DNA from: Lachnospiraceae bacterium | GTDB lineage: Bacteria; Bacillota; Clostridia; Lachnospirales; Lachnospiraceae | Direction: 5' to 3' | Assembly: GCA_015056815.1 (NCBI GenBank) | Contig: SVFN01000001.1 | Location: forward strand, 225,815-289,814 | Length of the DNA stretch: 64,000 nt | Shown: piece by piece, positions 53,784 through 61,113 of the stretch | Position numbering within the stretch: the stretch's first letter is position 1 | Layout of the letters: each line of letters starts with the position of its first letter | Notes under the pieces: generated by a model | Told to the model about the DNA's origin: nothing | What the model saw: only the letters and a program-made list of their open reading frames with translations | Databases searched by the model: none | Translations under genes and position numbers: made by a program

Positions 53784-54548
53784 ATGAAAAAATATTTACT
53801 GATATTAGGTATGATCACCTGCATTCTTGGTCTGACAGCATGTGGAAGTGAAGATAAGGCTGAGGAAGGCTTTATCACGGAGATGGATGCATACAGTCAG
53901 GCAGACCAGATTATCAACAGCGTCATGGAGGCATATAATCAGGGACCGGAGGCAGTTGAATATTATTCACAGCAGGATGAAAGAACTGCTGCTATTTTCG
54001 ACAGCTGGGAAAATGCGCTGGATGAATTGGGTGATTATAACGAGACGCTGGATCATCATATTAAATTTGATGGTGATGAGGCGATCATTACGGTTGACAT
54101 CAACGGAACCAATATGAATCCGAAGGGTGTACCCCGTGAAGCAGAAGTGGAACTGATCATAGATAAAAAAGAGGGTATGAAGAGCTTTGTTGTCAACGTA
54201 GAGCATACCACAGGCGAGAACATGAAGAATGCGGGACTGAATACCTTACTTGGTATGGGTACGGTATTTGCCATTCTGATCCTGATCGCTTTGATCATTT
54301 CCTTGTTTAATTTTATTCCGAAGATCCAGAAAGCATTCTCCAAAAAAGGAGATGTTTCCGAGACGAAGGAAAAAGCAGTGGATAATACCATTGCACAGAT
54401 CATTGAGAACGAAGAGCTTTCTGATGATACCGAGCTGGTAGCGGTAATTGCGGCTGCGATCGCAGCAAGCGAGGGTGCGGCAAGCACAGACGGTTTTGTA
54501 GTCAGAAGCATTAGAAGAGCTAAAACAAATAAATGGCAGAGAGCCTAA
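53784..54548 (+). CDS. OadG-type decarboxylase subunit fused to a lipoprotein domain
   Basis: A protein of about 254 residues. It starts with a lipoprotein signal peptide (LGLTACGSE lipobox) and an extracellular domain of about 120 residues, followed by a membrane helix (about 155-177, GMGTVFAILILIALIISLF) and a cytoplasmic tail. The helix with its preceding GMGTVF and the tail (ELVAVIAAAIAAS) match OadG/MmdD gamma subunits, which hold the carboxyltransferase to the membrane beta subunit. Classical OadG is 80-120 residues and has no lipoprotein part. ATG 53784 follows AAAGGATG; 53772 is an alternative. Confidence 0.82.
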   Translation: MKKYLLILGMITCILGLTACGSEDKAEEGFITEMDAYSQADQIINSVMEAYNQGPEAVEYYSQQDERTAAIFDSWENALDELGDYNETLDHHIKFDGDEAIITVDINGTNMNPKGVPREAEVELIIDKKEGMKSFVVNVEHTTGENMKNAGLNTLLGMGTVFAILILIALIISLFNFIPKIQKAFSKKGDVSETKEKAVDNTIAQIIENEELSDDTELVAVIAAAIAASEGAASTDGFVVRSIRRAKTNKWQRA

Positions 54549-54569
54549 GATTATCAGGAGGAAATTAAA

Positions 54570-54938
54570 ATGAAAAATTATACCATTACCGTAAATGGCA
54601 ACGTATATGATGTAGTAGTAGAAGAAGGTGCATCTACAGGCGCAGCACCTGCAGCAAAGGCAGCTCCCAAAGCAGCACCGAAGGCAGCTCCCAAGGCAGC
54701 ACCGAAAGCAGCAGGCGGAGCAGGCAGCATCAAGGTAGAGGCCGGTGCAGCAGGTAAAGTATTCAAGATCGAAGCAAGCGTTGGACAGAGCGTGAAGAAA
54801 GGGGATCCGGTAGTCGTAGTAGAGGCTATGAAGATGGAGATCCCGGTAGTTGCTCCTGAAGACGGAACAGTAGCAAGTATTGATGTAGCAGTCGGTGATG
54901 CAGTTGAGGCTGGCGCTGTTTTGGCAACATTGAACTAA
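54570..54938 (+). CDS. Biotin carboxyl carrier protein of the decarboxylase
   Basis: A 122-residue biotin carrier. The short N-terminal strand part (YTITVNGNVYDVVVEE) is joined by an Ala/Pro/Lys linker (AAPKAAPKAAPK) to a biotinyl domain with the modification site EAMKMEIPV. The linker is encoded by a 24-bp tandem duplication (54660-54707). Carrier and carboxyltransferases are on separate chains, as in methylmalonyl-CoA decarboxylase and transcarboxylase. Confidence 0.95.
   Translation: MKNYTITVNGNVYDVVVEEGASTGAAPAAKAAPKAAPKAAPKAAPKAAGGAGSIKVEAGAAGKVFKIEASVGQSVKKGDPVVVVEAMKMEIPVVAPEDGTVASIDVAVGDAVEAGAVLATLN
54660..54707 (+). repeat. 24-bp tandem duplication inside the biotin carrier linker
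   Basis: Two copies of a 24-base unit (starting GCAGCTCCCAA), differing at two positions, each coding AAPKAAPK. Confidence 0.85.
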
Positions 54939-54978
54939 TTAACAAAGATTACTGTAACTAACAGGAGGTCAATTACTG

Positions 54979-56127
54979 ATGGATTATATAACAAATACAC
55001 TCAGCAATTTGTTACATCAGACGGCGTTCTTCAGTTTGACATTCGGCAATGTGGCAATGATCGCAGTAGCCTGCGTGTTCCTTTATCTTGCCATCAGACA
55101 TGAATTTGAACCCCTTCTTCTTGTACCGATTGCATTTGGTATGCTGCTGGTAAATATTTATCCTGATATCATGGCTCCTTTTAATGAGGGCGGTTCAGGC
55201 GGCGGCTTGCTGTATTATTTTTATGTATTGGATGAGTGGGCGATCCTGCCTTCTCTGATTTTCATGGGCGTTGGTGCTATGACGGACTTCGGTCCCCTGA
55301 TCGCGAACCCTAAGAGCTTTTTACTTGGTGCTGCTGCACAGTTTGGTATCTTTGCTGCTTATTTTGGAGCGATCGGTATGGGCTTCAATGATAAGGCTGC
55401 AGCGGCTATCTCCATTATCGGTGGTGCCGACGGCCCGACCTCGATCTTCCTTGCAGGTAAGCTTGGACAGACTGCACTTTTGGGACCGATCGCGGTGGCA
55501 GCATATTCATATATGTCACTGGTGCCGATCATTCAGCCGCCGATCATGAAGCTGTTTACGACCGAAAAAGAGAGAAAGATCAAAATGGAACAGCTTCGTC
55601 CGGTTTCCAAATTAGAGAAAGTACTGTTCCCGATCGTTGTTACGATCGTAGTATGTTTACTGCTTCCTACCACAGCTCCCCTGGTTGGTATGCTGATGTT
55701 AGGTAATCTGTTCAGAGAGAGCGGTGTGGTACGTCAGTTACAGGAGACGGCTTCCAATGCTCTGATGTACATCGTTGTTATTATCCTCGGTACATCCGTA
55801 GGCGCTACGACCAGCGCAGAAGCATTTCTGAATCTGGATACGATCAAGATTGTAGTATTGGGTCTGATCGCGTTCGCATTTGGTACGGCTGCCGGAGTTC
55901 TGTTTGGTAAACTGATGTGCGTAGTAACCGGCGGCAAGGTGAATCCGCTGATCGGTTCTGCCGGAGTTTCCGCAGTGCCGATGGCTGCACGTGTTTCCCA
56001 GAAAGTCGGTGCGCAGGCTGATCCTACCAACTTCCTTCTGATGCATGCTATGGGACCGAACGTGGCAGGTGTTATCGGTACGGCAGTTGCAGCAGGTACC
56101 TTCATGGCAGTATTCGGAGTATTCTAA
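54979..56127 (+). CDS. Na+-translocating decarboxylase beta subunit
   Basis: A 382-residue membrane protein of the OadB/MmdB/GcdB family. It decarboxylates carboxybiotin and couples this to Na+ export. The signature [12 protein letters not shown] with its essential Asp lies in the middle membrane region, and [16 protein letters not shown] near the end is also conserved. About nine or ten membrane segments. It follows the biotin carrier by 40 bases with AGGAGGT before the ATG. Confidence 0.95.
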   Translation: MDYITNTLSNLLHQTAFFSLTFGNVAMIAVACVFLYLAIRHEFEPLLLVPIAFGMLLVNIYPDIMAPFNEGGSGGGLLYYFYVLDEWAILPSLIFMGVGAMTDFGPLIANPKSFLLGAAAQFGIFAAYFGAIGMGFNDKAAAAISIIGGADGPTSIFLAGKLGQTALLGPIAVAAYSYMSLVPIIQPPIMKLFTTEKERKIKMEQLRPVSKLEKVLFPIVVTIVVCLLLPTTAPLVGMLMLGNLFRESGVVRQLQETASNALMYIVVIILGTSVGATTSAEAFLNLDTIKIVVLGLIAFAFGTAAGVLFGKLMCVVTGGKVNPLIGSAGVSAVPMAARVSQKVGAQADPTNFLLMHAMGPNVAGVIGTAVAAGTFMAVFGVF

Positions 56128-56157
56128 GGATATGCTGATTTTTAAATGAAATATGGA

Positions 56158-56195
56158 ATGATCCGTAACACTGCCGAATGCAGTGTGCGGATCAT
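56158..56195. other. Intercistronic hairpin between beta subunit and 5S-type gene
   Basis: ATGATCCG pairs with CGGATCAT, and inside it ACACTGC with GCAGTGT; the loop is CGAAT. No T run follows, so it is more likely an RNA-stability or processing element than a terminator. Confidence 0.65.
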
Positions 56196-56232
56196 ATCAC
56201 GGTGATAATAAAATAGTATGGAGGAAAATAGA

Positions 56233-57771
56233 ATGGCAAAGAAAAATGATTCGGCTAAAAAACCGGATAATGCAAAAAAGCAGGATACAGCCAGAAAAGT
56301 AGAAGTAAAAGAGCCTGCTAAAAAAGCAGAATCTGCGAAAAAGCCTGAAAAAGCAGCAAAGAAACCGATCAAGATCACAGAGACAATCTTACGTGATGCG
56401 CATCAGTCATTGATCGCAACAAGAATGCCTACCGATCTGATGCTTCCGATTTTAGACAAACTTGATAAGGTTGGCTATCATTCCATCGAGTGTTGGGGTG
56501 GTGCTACATTTGATGCTTCCCTTCGTTTCTTAAAGGAAGATCCGTGGGAAAGACTGAGAAAGATTAAAGACGGCTGTCCCAACACACCGTTACAGATGCT
56601 TTTCAGAGGTCAGAACATCTTGGGTTACAGACCTTACGCTGATGACGTTGTATATGCTTTCGTTGAGAAATCAATCGCAAACGGTATTGACATCATCCGT
56701 ATTTTTGACTGTCTGAACGATATCCGTAACTTACAGGCTGCTGTAGACGCGACCAACGAGATCAAACAGCGTGAGGGCAGAGGACATGCTCAGGTAGCAC
56801 TTTCTTACACATTAGGCGATGCTTATACACTGGATTACTGGATGAACATGGCTAAGAAGATCGAGGAGATGGGTGCAGACAGTATCTGTATCAAGGATAT
56901 GGCAGGTCTTCTGGTTCCGTACAAAGCAACAGAGATGATCAAAGCCATGAAGAGCGCTACGAAGCTTCCGATCCAGCTTCATACACACTACACCTCAGGT
57001 GTTGCTTCCATGACGTACTTAAAGGCAGTTGAGGCCGGCGTTGATGTGATTGACTGTGCGATGAGTCCTTTCGCACTCGGTACTTCACAGCCTGCAACAG
57101 AGGTTATGGTTGAGACCTTCAAGGGAACAGAGTATGATACCGGATTTGATCAGAACTTACTGGCAGAGATTGCTGATTACTTCAGACCTTACAGAGATGA
57201 GTGCCTTGCTTCGGGTCTTCTTAATCCGAAGGTTATGGGCGTTGATATCAAGACCCTTCTGTATCAGGTACCGGGTGGTATGTTATCGAACATGGTATCA
57301 CAGTTGAAAGAGCAGAATGCAGAAGACAGATACTATGATGTATTAAAGGAGATCCCTGAAGTTCGTAAAGACCTGGGTGAGCCGCCTCTTGTAACACCTT
57401 CTTCACAGATCGTAGGTACACAGGCTGTATTTAACGTACTGATGGGTGAAAGATACAAGATGGCTACAGATCAGACCAAGGATATGCTTCGTGGTAAATA
57501 TGGTCAGACTGTTAAACCGATGAATAAAGACGTGATCAACAAAGTTATCCCGGGCGAGAAGATTCGTACAGAGCGTTCCGGTGCTTATGTAGAAAACGAA
57601 ATGGATAAGTTGGAAGAAGAGATGAAACAGTGGAAACAGCAGGACGAGGACGTATTATCCTATGCTCTGTTCCCACAGGTGGCAACCGACTTCTTCAAGT
57701 ATCGTAAGGCACAGCAGGAAAAAGTGGATCTTTCTCAGGCTGACACTAAGAACGGCGCTTATCCTGTTTAA
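56233..57771 (+). CDS. Oxaloacetate decarboxylase alpha / pyruvate carboxylase B (transcarboxylase 5S) type subunit
   Basis: A 512-residue carboxyltransferase of the DRE-TIM barrel type that moves CO2 between biotin and pyruvate/oxaloacetate. After a Lys/Ala-rich leader of about 40 residues comes ETILRDAHQSLIATRM, with metal- and substrate-binding Asp and His; SICIKDMAGLLVPY has the active Lys, and QLHTHYTSG the metal His pair. There is no biotinyl domain at the end, consistent with the separate carrier in the cluster. ATG 56233 is preferred over 56218 because GGAGG at 56220-56224 is upstream of it. Confidence 0.94.
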   Translation: MAKKNDSAKKPDNAKKQDTARKVEVKEPAKKAESAKKPEKAAKKPIKITETILRDAHQSLIATRMPTDLMLPILDKLDKVGYHSIECWGGATFDASLRFLKEDPWERLRKIKDGCPNTPLQMLFRGQNILGYRPYADDVVYAFVEKSIANGIDIIRIFDCLNDIRNLQAAVDATNEIKQREGRGHAQVALSYTLGDAYTLDYWMNMAKKIEEMGADSICIKDMAGLLVPYKATEMIKAMKSATKLPIQLHTHYTSGVASMTYLKAVEAGVDVIDCAMSPFALGTSQPATEVMVETFKGTEYDTGFDQNLLAEIADYFRPYRDECLASGLLNPKVMGVDIKTLLYQVPGGMLSNMVSQLKEQNAEDRYYDVLKEIPEVRKDLGEPPLVTPSSQIVGTQAVFNVLMGERYKMATDQTKDMLRGKYGQTVKPMNKDVINKVIPGEKIRTERSGAYVENEMDKLEEEMKQWKQQDEDVLSYALFPQVATDFFKYRKAQQEKVDLSQADTKNGAYPV

Positions 57772-57797
57772 AGATTTATCTTCATAATGTATTTTAT

Positions 57798-57836
57798 AAG
57801 CACACTCTATGATTGTTTATAGAGTGTGCTTTTTTC
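57798..57836 (+). terminator. Intrinsic terminator of the decarboxylase cluster
   Basis: A 13-bp perfect stem (AAGCACACTCTAT with ATAGAGTGTGCTT) with an 8-base loop, then TTTTCTT. The following 150 bases up to the TetR promoter show nothing I recognise. Confidence 0.95.
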
Positions 57837-57990
57837 TTATATTGCTTCACAGAATCCGCTCCTCATACATCCGGGAATCCGCAGACTGCAAACACGCTGT
57901 TTTGCCGGGAGATGCCGATACTGAGCATGTGGGGCAGGCGATAATCTACAATTCCCTGAAAGAGCCTTCATTCCATTACATGTGCTATGC

Positions 57991-58019
57991 TTGACAATTT
58001 AAATGGGATAGTCTAGAAT
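57991..58019 (+). promoter_or_regulatory. Sigma-A promoter of the TetR-family gene
   Basis: Consensus TTGACA at 57991 and TAGAAT at 58014 separated by 17 bases. Confidence 0.85.
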
Positions 58020-58031
58020 AACAATTGTTAT
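58018..58031. promoter_or_regulatory. Putative operator: 14-bp perfect palindrome at the TetR start site
   Basis: ATAACAATTGTTAT is a perfect palindrome that overlaps the end of the -10 box and the likely transcription start, 35 bases before the regulator's ATG. Its place suggests autorepression. Confidence 0.6.
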
Positions 58032-58065
58032 CGCATACAAGTTACGAATGAGAGGGTATCATACC

Positions 58066-58629
58066 ATGGCGAGAAAAGAGAGCATTACGAAACAAATGCT
58101 TTTGGATACAGCGTTTCAAATGACAAGAGAAGAAGGAATGGAGAATGTCACCACACGAAGACTGGCAGATCATGCAAAATGCTCTACCCAGCCTATTTTC
58201 CGGATTTATAGAGGGATGGAAGAATTGTATGATGATGTCTACGAGATGGCGATCACTTTTTTTTCTGATTTTTATCGCTCTTATCAATCCCGGGACGAAA
58301 CTCCTTTTATCAATCTGGGTATGGCCTACATACAGTTTGCCAAAATAGAACCGAAACTGTTTCAGCTGTTATTTTTAGGACCCAAACGCAATAACAGAGG
58401 ACTCTATGAATTGATCAACGGTAATGACGGAGCCCTCTTAAAAGAGATTCAGAAAGCGCAGAAAGACAGAGTCGGTCATCCCGAGAATCTTTTTATGAAA
58501 ATGTGGATCTTTATTCATGGCGCTGCCTGCATGGTGATCACCGGCGACTATGATCTGACAGACGAACAGACCCTGGATCTTTTGCAGGACAGTTATCAGG
58601 CATATAAGGCACTGGATTTTGAAGAGTGA
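58066..58629 (+). CDS. TetR/AcrR family transcriptional regulator
   Basis: A 187-residue regulator. Residues about 6-52 form the TetR DNA-binding domain (TKQMLLDTAFQMTREEG, then VTTRRLADHAKCSTQPIF). The C-terminal ligand domain is not specific enough to predict an inducer. ATG 58066 is preferred (GAGAGGG at good distance); ATG 58048 is the alternative. No transporter is next to it, so its targets are unknown; a perfect palindrome over its own promoter suggests autoregulation. Confidence 0.92.
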   Translation: MARKESITKQMLLDTAFQMTREEGMENVTTRRLADHAKCSTQPIFRIYRGMEELYDDVYEMAITFFSDFYRSYQSRDETPFINLGMAYIQFAKIEPKLFQLLFLGPKRNNRGLYELINGNDGALLKEIQKAQKDRVGHPENLFMKMWIFIHGAACMVITGDYDLTDEQTLDLLQDSYQAYKALDFEE

Positions 58630-58700
58630 AAAGAATGATTCCGGTTTAAGAAATATTCCGGACGGATGGGAATGAAACTACGATAGAGTGAGGAATAAAC

Positions 58701-59627
58701 ATGGAATATCAGAATAACGACATTATCACCAGGATCAATGAGCGTTTTTCAAAAATGAGCAAAGGACATAAAGCGATCGCTTCTTATATTATTGACAATT
58801 ATGACCAGGCTGTCTTTATGACAGCAGCGAAGCTGGGACAGGTGGTCGGTGTCAGTGAATCGACGGTTGTCCGTTTTGCTTCCAGCATCGGTTATGAGGG
58901 ATATCCGGAGTTCCAGAAAGCTTTGGAAATGTGGGTCAAGAGCAAGTTATCCGGCGTCGAGAAGATCAACGTTAAGTATGCTGCCAGCAGCCAGTCAGAG
59001 ATCCTGGCTTCGGTGCTGGGCTCTGATATGGAGAAGATTGCAGACACGATTCAAAATCTGGATGCGATTGCATTTGAGACTGCCGTAGACATGATCTTAG
59101 AGGCAAAGCATGTTTATATCATCGGACTGCGAAGCTGTGAACCCCTGGCGGATTTCCTGAGCTTTTATCTGAATATGATCCGGGATGATGTGAATCTGAT
59201 CCGTACGACCTCGATTTCCGAAATCTTTGAACAGATGTATCGGATCGACGAGAATGATTGTGTGATCGGCATCAGCTTTCCGAGGTATTCCATGAGGACC
59301 TTAAAAGTGATGGAATTTGCGGCAGACCGGAATGCAAAGGTTGTGACGATCACAGACACTGCACATTCTCCTATGAATCTCTACTCATCCTGCAATCTGT
59401 TAGCCAGAAGCGACATGGTCTCGATCGTAGATTCGCTGGTGGCCCCCTTAAGCGTGATCAATGCACTGGTTGTTGCCATGTGCGTAAAACGCCCCGAACA
59501 GGTTGTGGATAATCTAAAAAAAATAGAAGAAGTGTGGGATAATTATCAGGTAAATATGAACGATGAGATCGATATCATTGATGACGAATCTCTCTTGGAT
59601 GAATCAGCGGAGATGAATGATGAGTAA
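58701..59627 (+). CDS. MurR/RpiR family transcriptional regulator
   Basis: A 308-residue regulator with the N-terminal RpiR helix-turn-helix (ASYIIDNYDQAVFMTAAKLG, then VGVSESTVVRFASSIGYEGY) and a C-terminal SIS sugar-phosphate-binding domain (HVYIIGLRSCEPLADFL; VIGISFPRYSMRTLKVM). Members respond to sugar phosphates such as N-acetylmuramic acid 6-phosphate. An acidic tail of about 25 residues (DEIDIIDDESLLDESAEM) is unusual. It overlaps the next gene, a flavoprotein, by eight bases. Confidence 0.94.
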   Translation: MEYQNNDIITRINERFSKMSKGHKAIASYIIDNYDQAVFMTAAKLGQVVGVSESTVVRFASSIGYEGYPEFQKALEMWVKSKLSGVEKINVKYAASSQSEILASVLGSDMEKIADTIQNLDAIAFETAVDMILEAKHVYIIGLRSCEPLADFLSFYLNMIRDDVNLIRTTSISEIFEQMYRIDENDCVIGISFPRYSMRTLKVMEFAADRNAKVVTITDTAHSPMNLYSSCNLLARSDMVSIVDSLVAPLSVINALVVAMCVKRPEQVVDNLKKIEEVWDNYQVNMNDEIDIIDDESLLDESAEMNDE

Positions 59628-60981
59628 AGTAATCATAGTCGGCGGCGGTGCCGCGGGAATGATGGCGGCGATAACAGCGGCGGGAAACGGTCATGAAGTA
59701 ACTTTGATCGAGCATAATGAGAAGCTTGGAAAGAAGCTTTTTATCACGGGCAAAGGAAGATGTAATGTCACGAATGCCTGTGAGACCGAAAAACTCTTTG
59801 ACAATGTCGTGAGCAATCCGAAATTTTTATATAGTGCGTTTTATGATTTTGATTCCCGGGCAGTCATGGAGTTTTTTGAACAGTTGGGCGTGAGACTCAA
59901 AGTGGAACGTGCAGAGCGGGTGTTTCCAATTTCCGATCATTCCTCAGACATCATCAGCGCTTTACAATATGAAATGAGACGGCTTGGTGTTAATGTAATG
60001 CTTAGGACAGAGTTGTCTTCTCTTATCATAGAAGAAATGAAAGATTCCGGTGGGAGCCTATCAAAAACAGTTCCGGCAAAGGAAAGTATGAAAGCAGAAC
60101 AAACGGTAGGTAAAACGGATAAATGGGCAGCGAAGTCAAAGAAGCAAAAAGGACCGGCAGGAAAAATCTGTGGGATCTGTATAAAAGAGCAGTCGGGCAA
60201 AGTAGGAAAGATTTTGGCGGATTATGTGATCCTTGCCACCGGAGGGGTTTCTTATCCGCTGACAGGGGCATCCGGTCTGGGAATAAAACTGGCACAAGAG
60301 TGTGGTCATAAGGTGACAGCACTCTACCCTGCTTTAGTGCCGCTAAGGGTCAAAGAAACATGGTGCAAAGAGCTTATGGGGTTATCGCTTCGGAATGTGG
60401 AATTGACAGTCCGGCAGGATCAAAAACAAATATATCGCACATTCGGAGAGATGCTTTTTACCCATTATGGAGTCAGTGGACCGCTGGTGCTCTCCGCAAG
60501 CAGCTATATAACGAAGCAGTGCGGTAAAAAGAATCTTACATTATCGATCGATCTAAAACCGGCGTTGAGCCATGAGCAACTGGATAAACGACTGTTACGG
60601 GAATTTGAAACCAATCATGCGAAGCAGTTTAAAAATATACTGGGTTCTCTGTTCCCGGCAAAACTGATCCCTGTCATGGTGAGATTATCCGGGATCGAGC
60701 CGGAGAAAAAAGCGGGAGATATCACAAAGAAGGAGAGAATTGCGTTTGGAGAACTTATTAAAAAACTGTCTCTTTCTATAGAAGGTACCGGTGATTTTAG
60801 CGAGGCGATCATCACGCAGGGCGGCGTAAGCGTTAAAGAAATCAATCCTTCCACGATGGAGTCCAGAAAAGTGAAGGGATTATATTTTGCCGGAGAAATG
60901 CTGGATCTGGACGCCCTGACCGGAGGATTCAATCTTCAGATCGCATGGTCTACGGGACATCTTGCGGGGCAGCTTGGATAA
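59620..60981 (+). CDS. BaiN/RdsA-like NAD(P)/FAD-dependent oxidoreductase
   Basis: A 453-residue flavoprotein of the HI0933/YhiN family, which includes BaiN, proposed to reduce bile-acid intermediates in clostridia. Motifs: IIVGGGAAGMMAAI (FAD-binding), GKKLFITGKGRCNVTN, ILATGGVSYPLTGASG, ITQGGVSVKEINPSTM and GGFNLQIAWSTGHLAG. A Lys/Ser-rich insertion of about 50 residues (130-180) interrupts the domain. ATG 59617 and 59620 are both possible. Confidence 0.9.
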   Translation: MSKVIIVGGGAAGMMAAITAAGNGHEVTLIEHNEKLGKKLFITGKGRCNVTNACETEKLFDNVVSNPKFLYSAFYDFDSRAVMEFFEQLGVRLKVERAERVFPISDHSSDIISALQYEMRRLGVNVMLRTELSSLIIEEMKDSGGSLSKTVPAKESMKAEQTVGKTDKWAAKSKKQKGPAGKICGICIKEQSGKVGKILADYVILATGGVSYPLTGASGLGIKLAQECGHKVTALYPALVPLRVKETWCKELMGLSLRNVELTVRQDQKQIYRTFGEMLFTHYGVSGPLVLSASSYITKQCGKKNLTLSIDLKPALSHEQLDKRLLREFETNHAKQFKNILGSLFPAKLIPVMVRLSGIEPEKKAGDITKKERIAFGELIKKLSLSIEGTGDFSEAIITQGGVSVKEINPSTMESRKVKGLYFAGEMLDLDALTGGFNLQIAWSTGHLAGQLG

Positions 60982-60984
60982 AGG

Positions 60985-61031
60985 CGTCTGTTACTATTTA
61001 CAGTCGTTTTGCCTGTGAATGGTGCCAGACG
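60985..61031. repeat. Palindromic dispersed repeat B, copy 2
   Basis: Bases 60990-61026 match, in reverse complement, the repeat at 38494-38529; the loop here reads TCGTTTTGC. An extra pair of arms (CGTCTG at 60985, CAGACG at 61026) extends the stem. Several differences from copy 1 keep pairing through G-U. Confidence 0.82.
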
Positions 61032-61113
61032 GAAACCGTGTGCAAAGAAGTCATTATTGACAGGTTGTCTGATTAACAAAAGAATAACAGGCAGATAGCA
61101 GGGAGGAAGGCAC

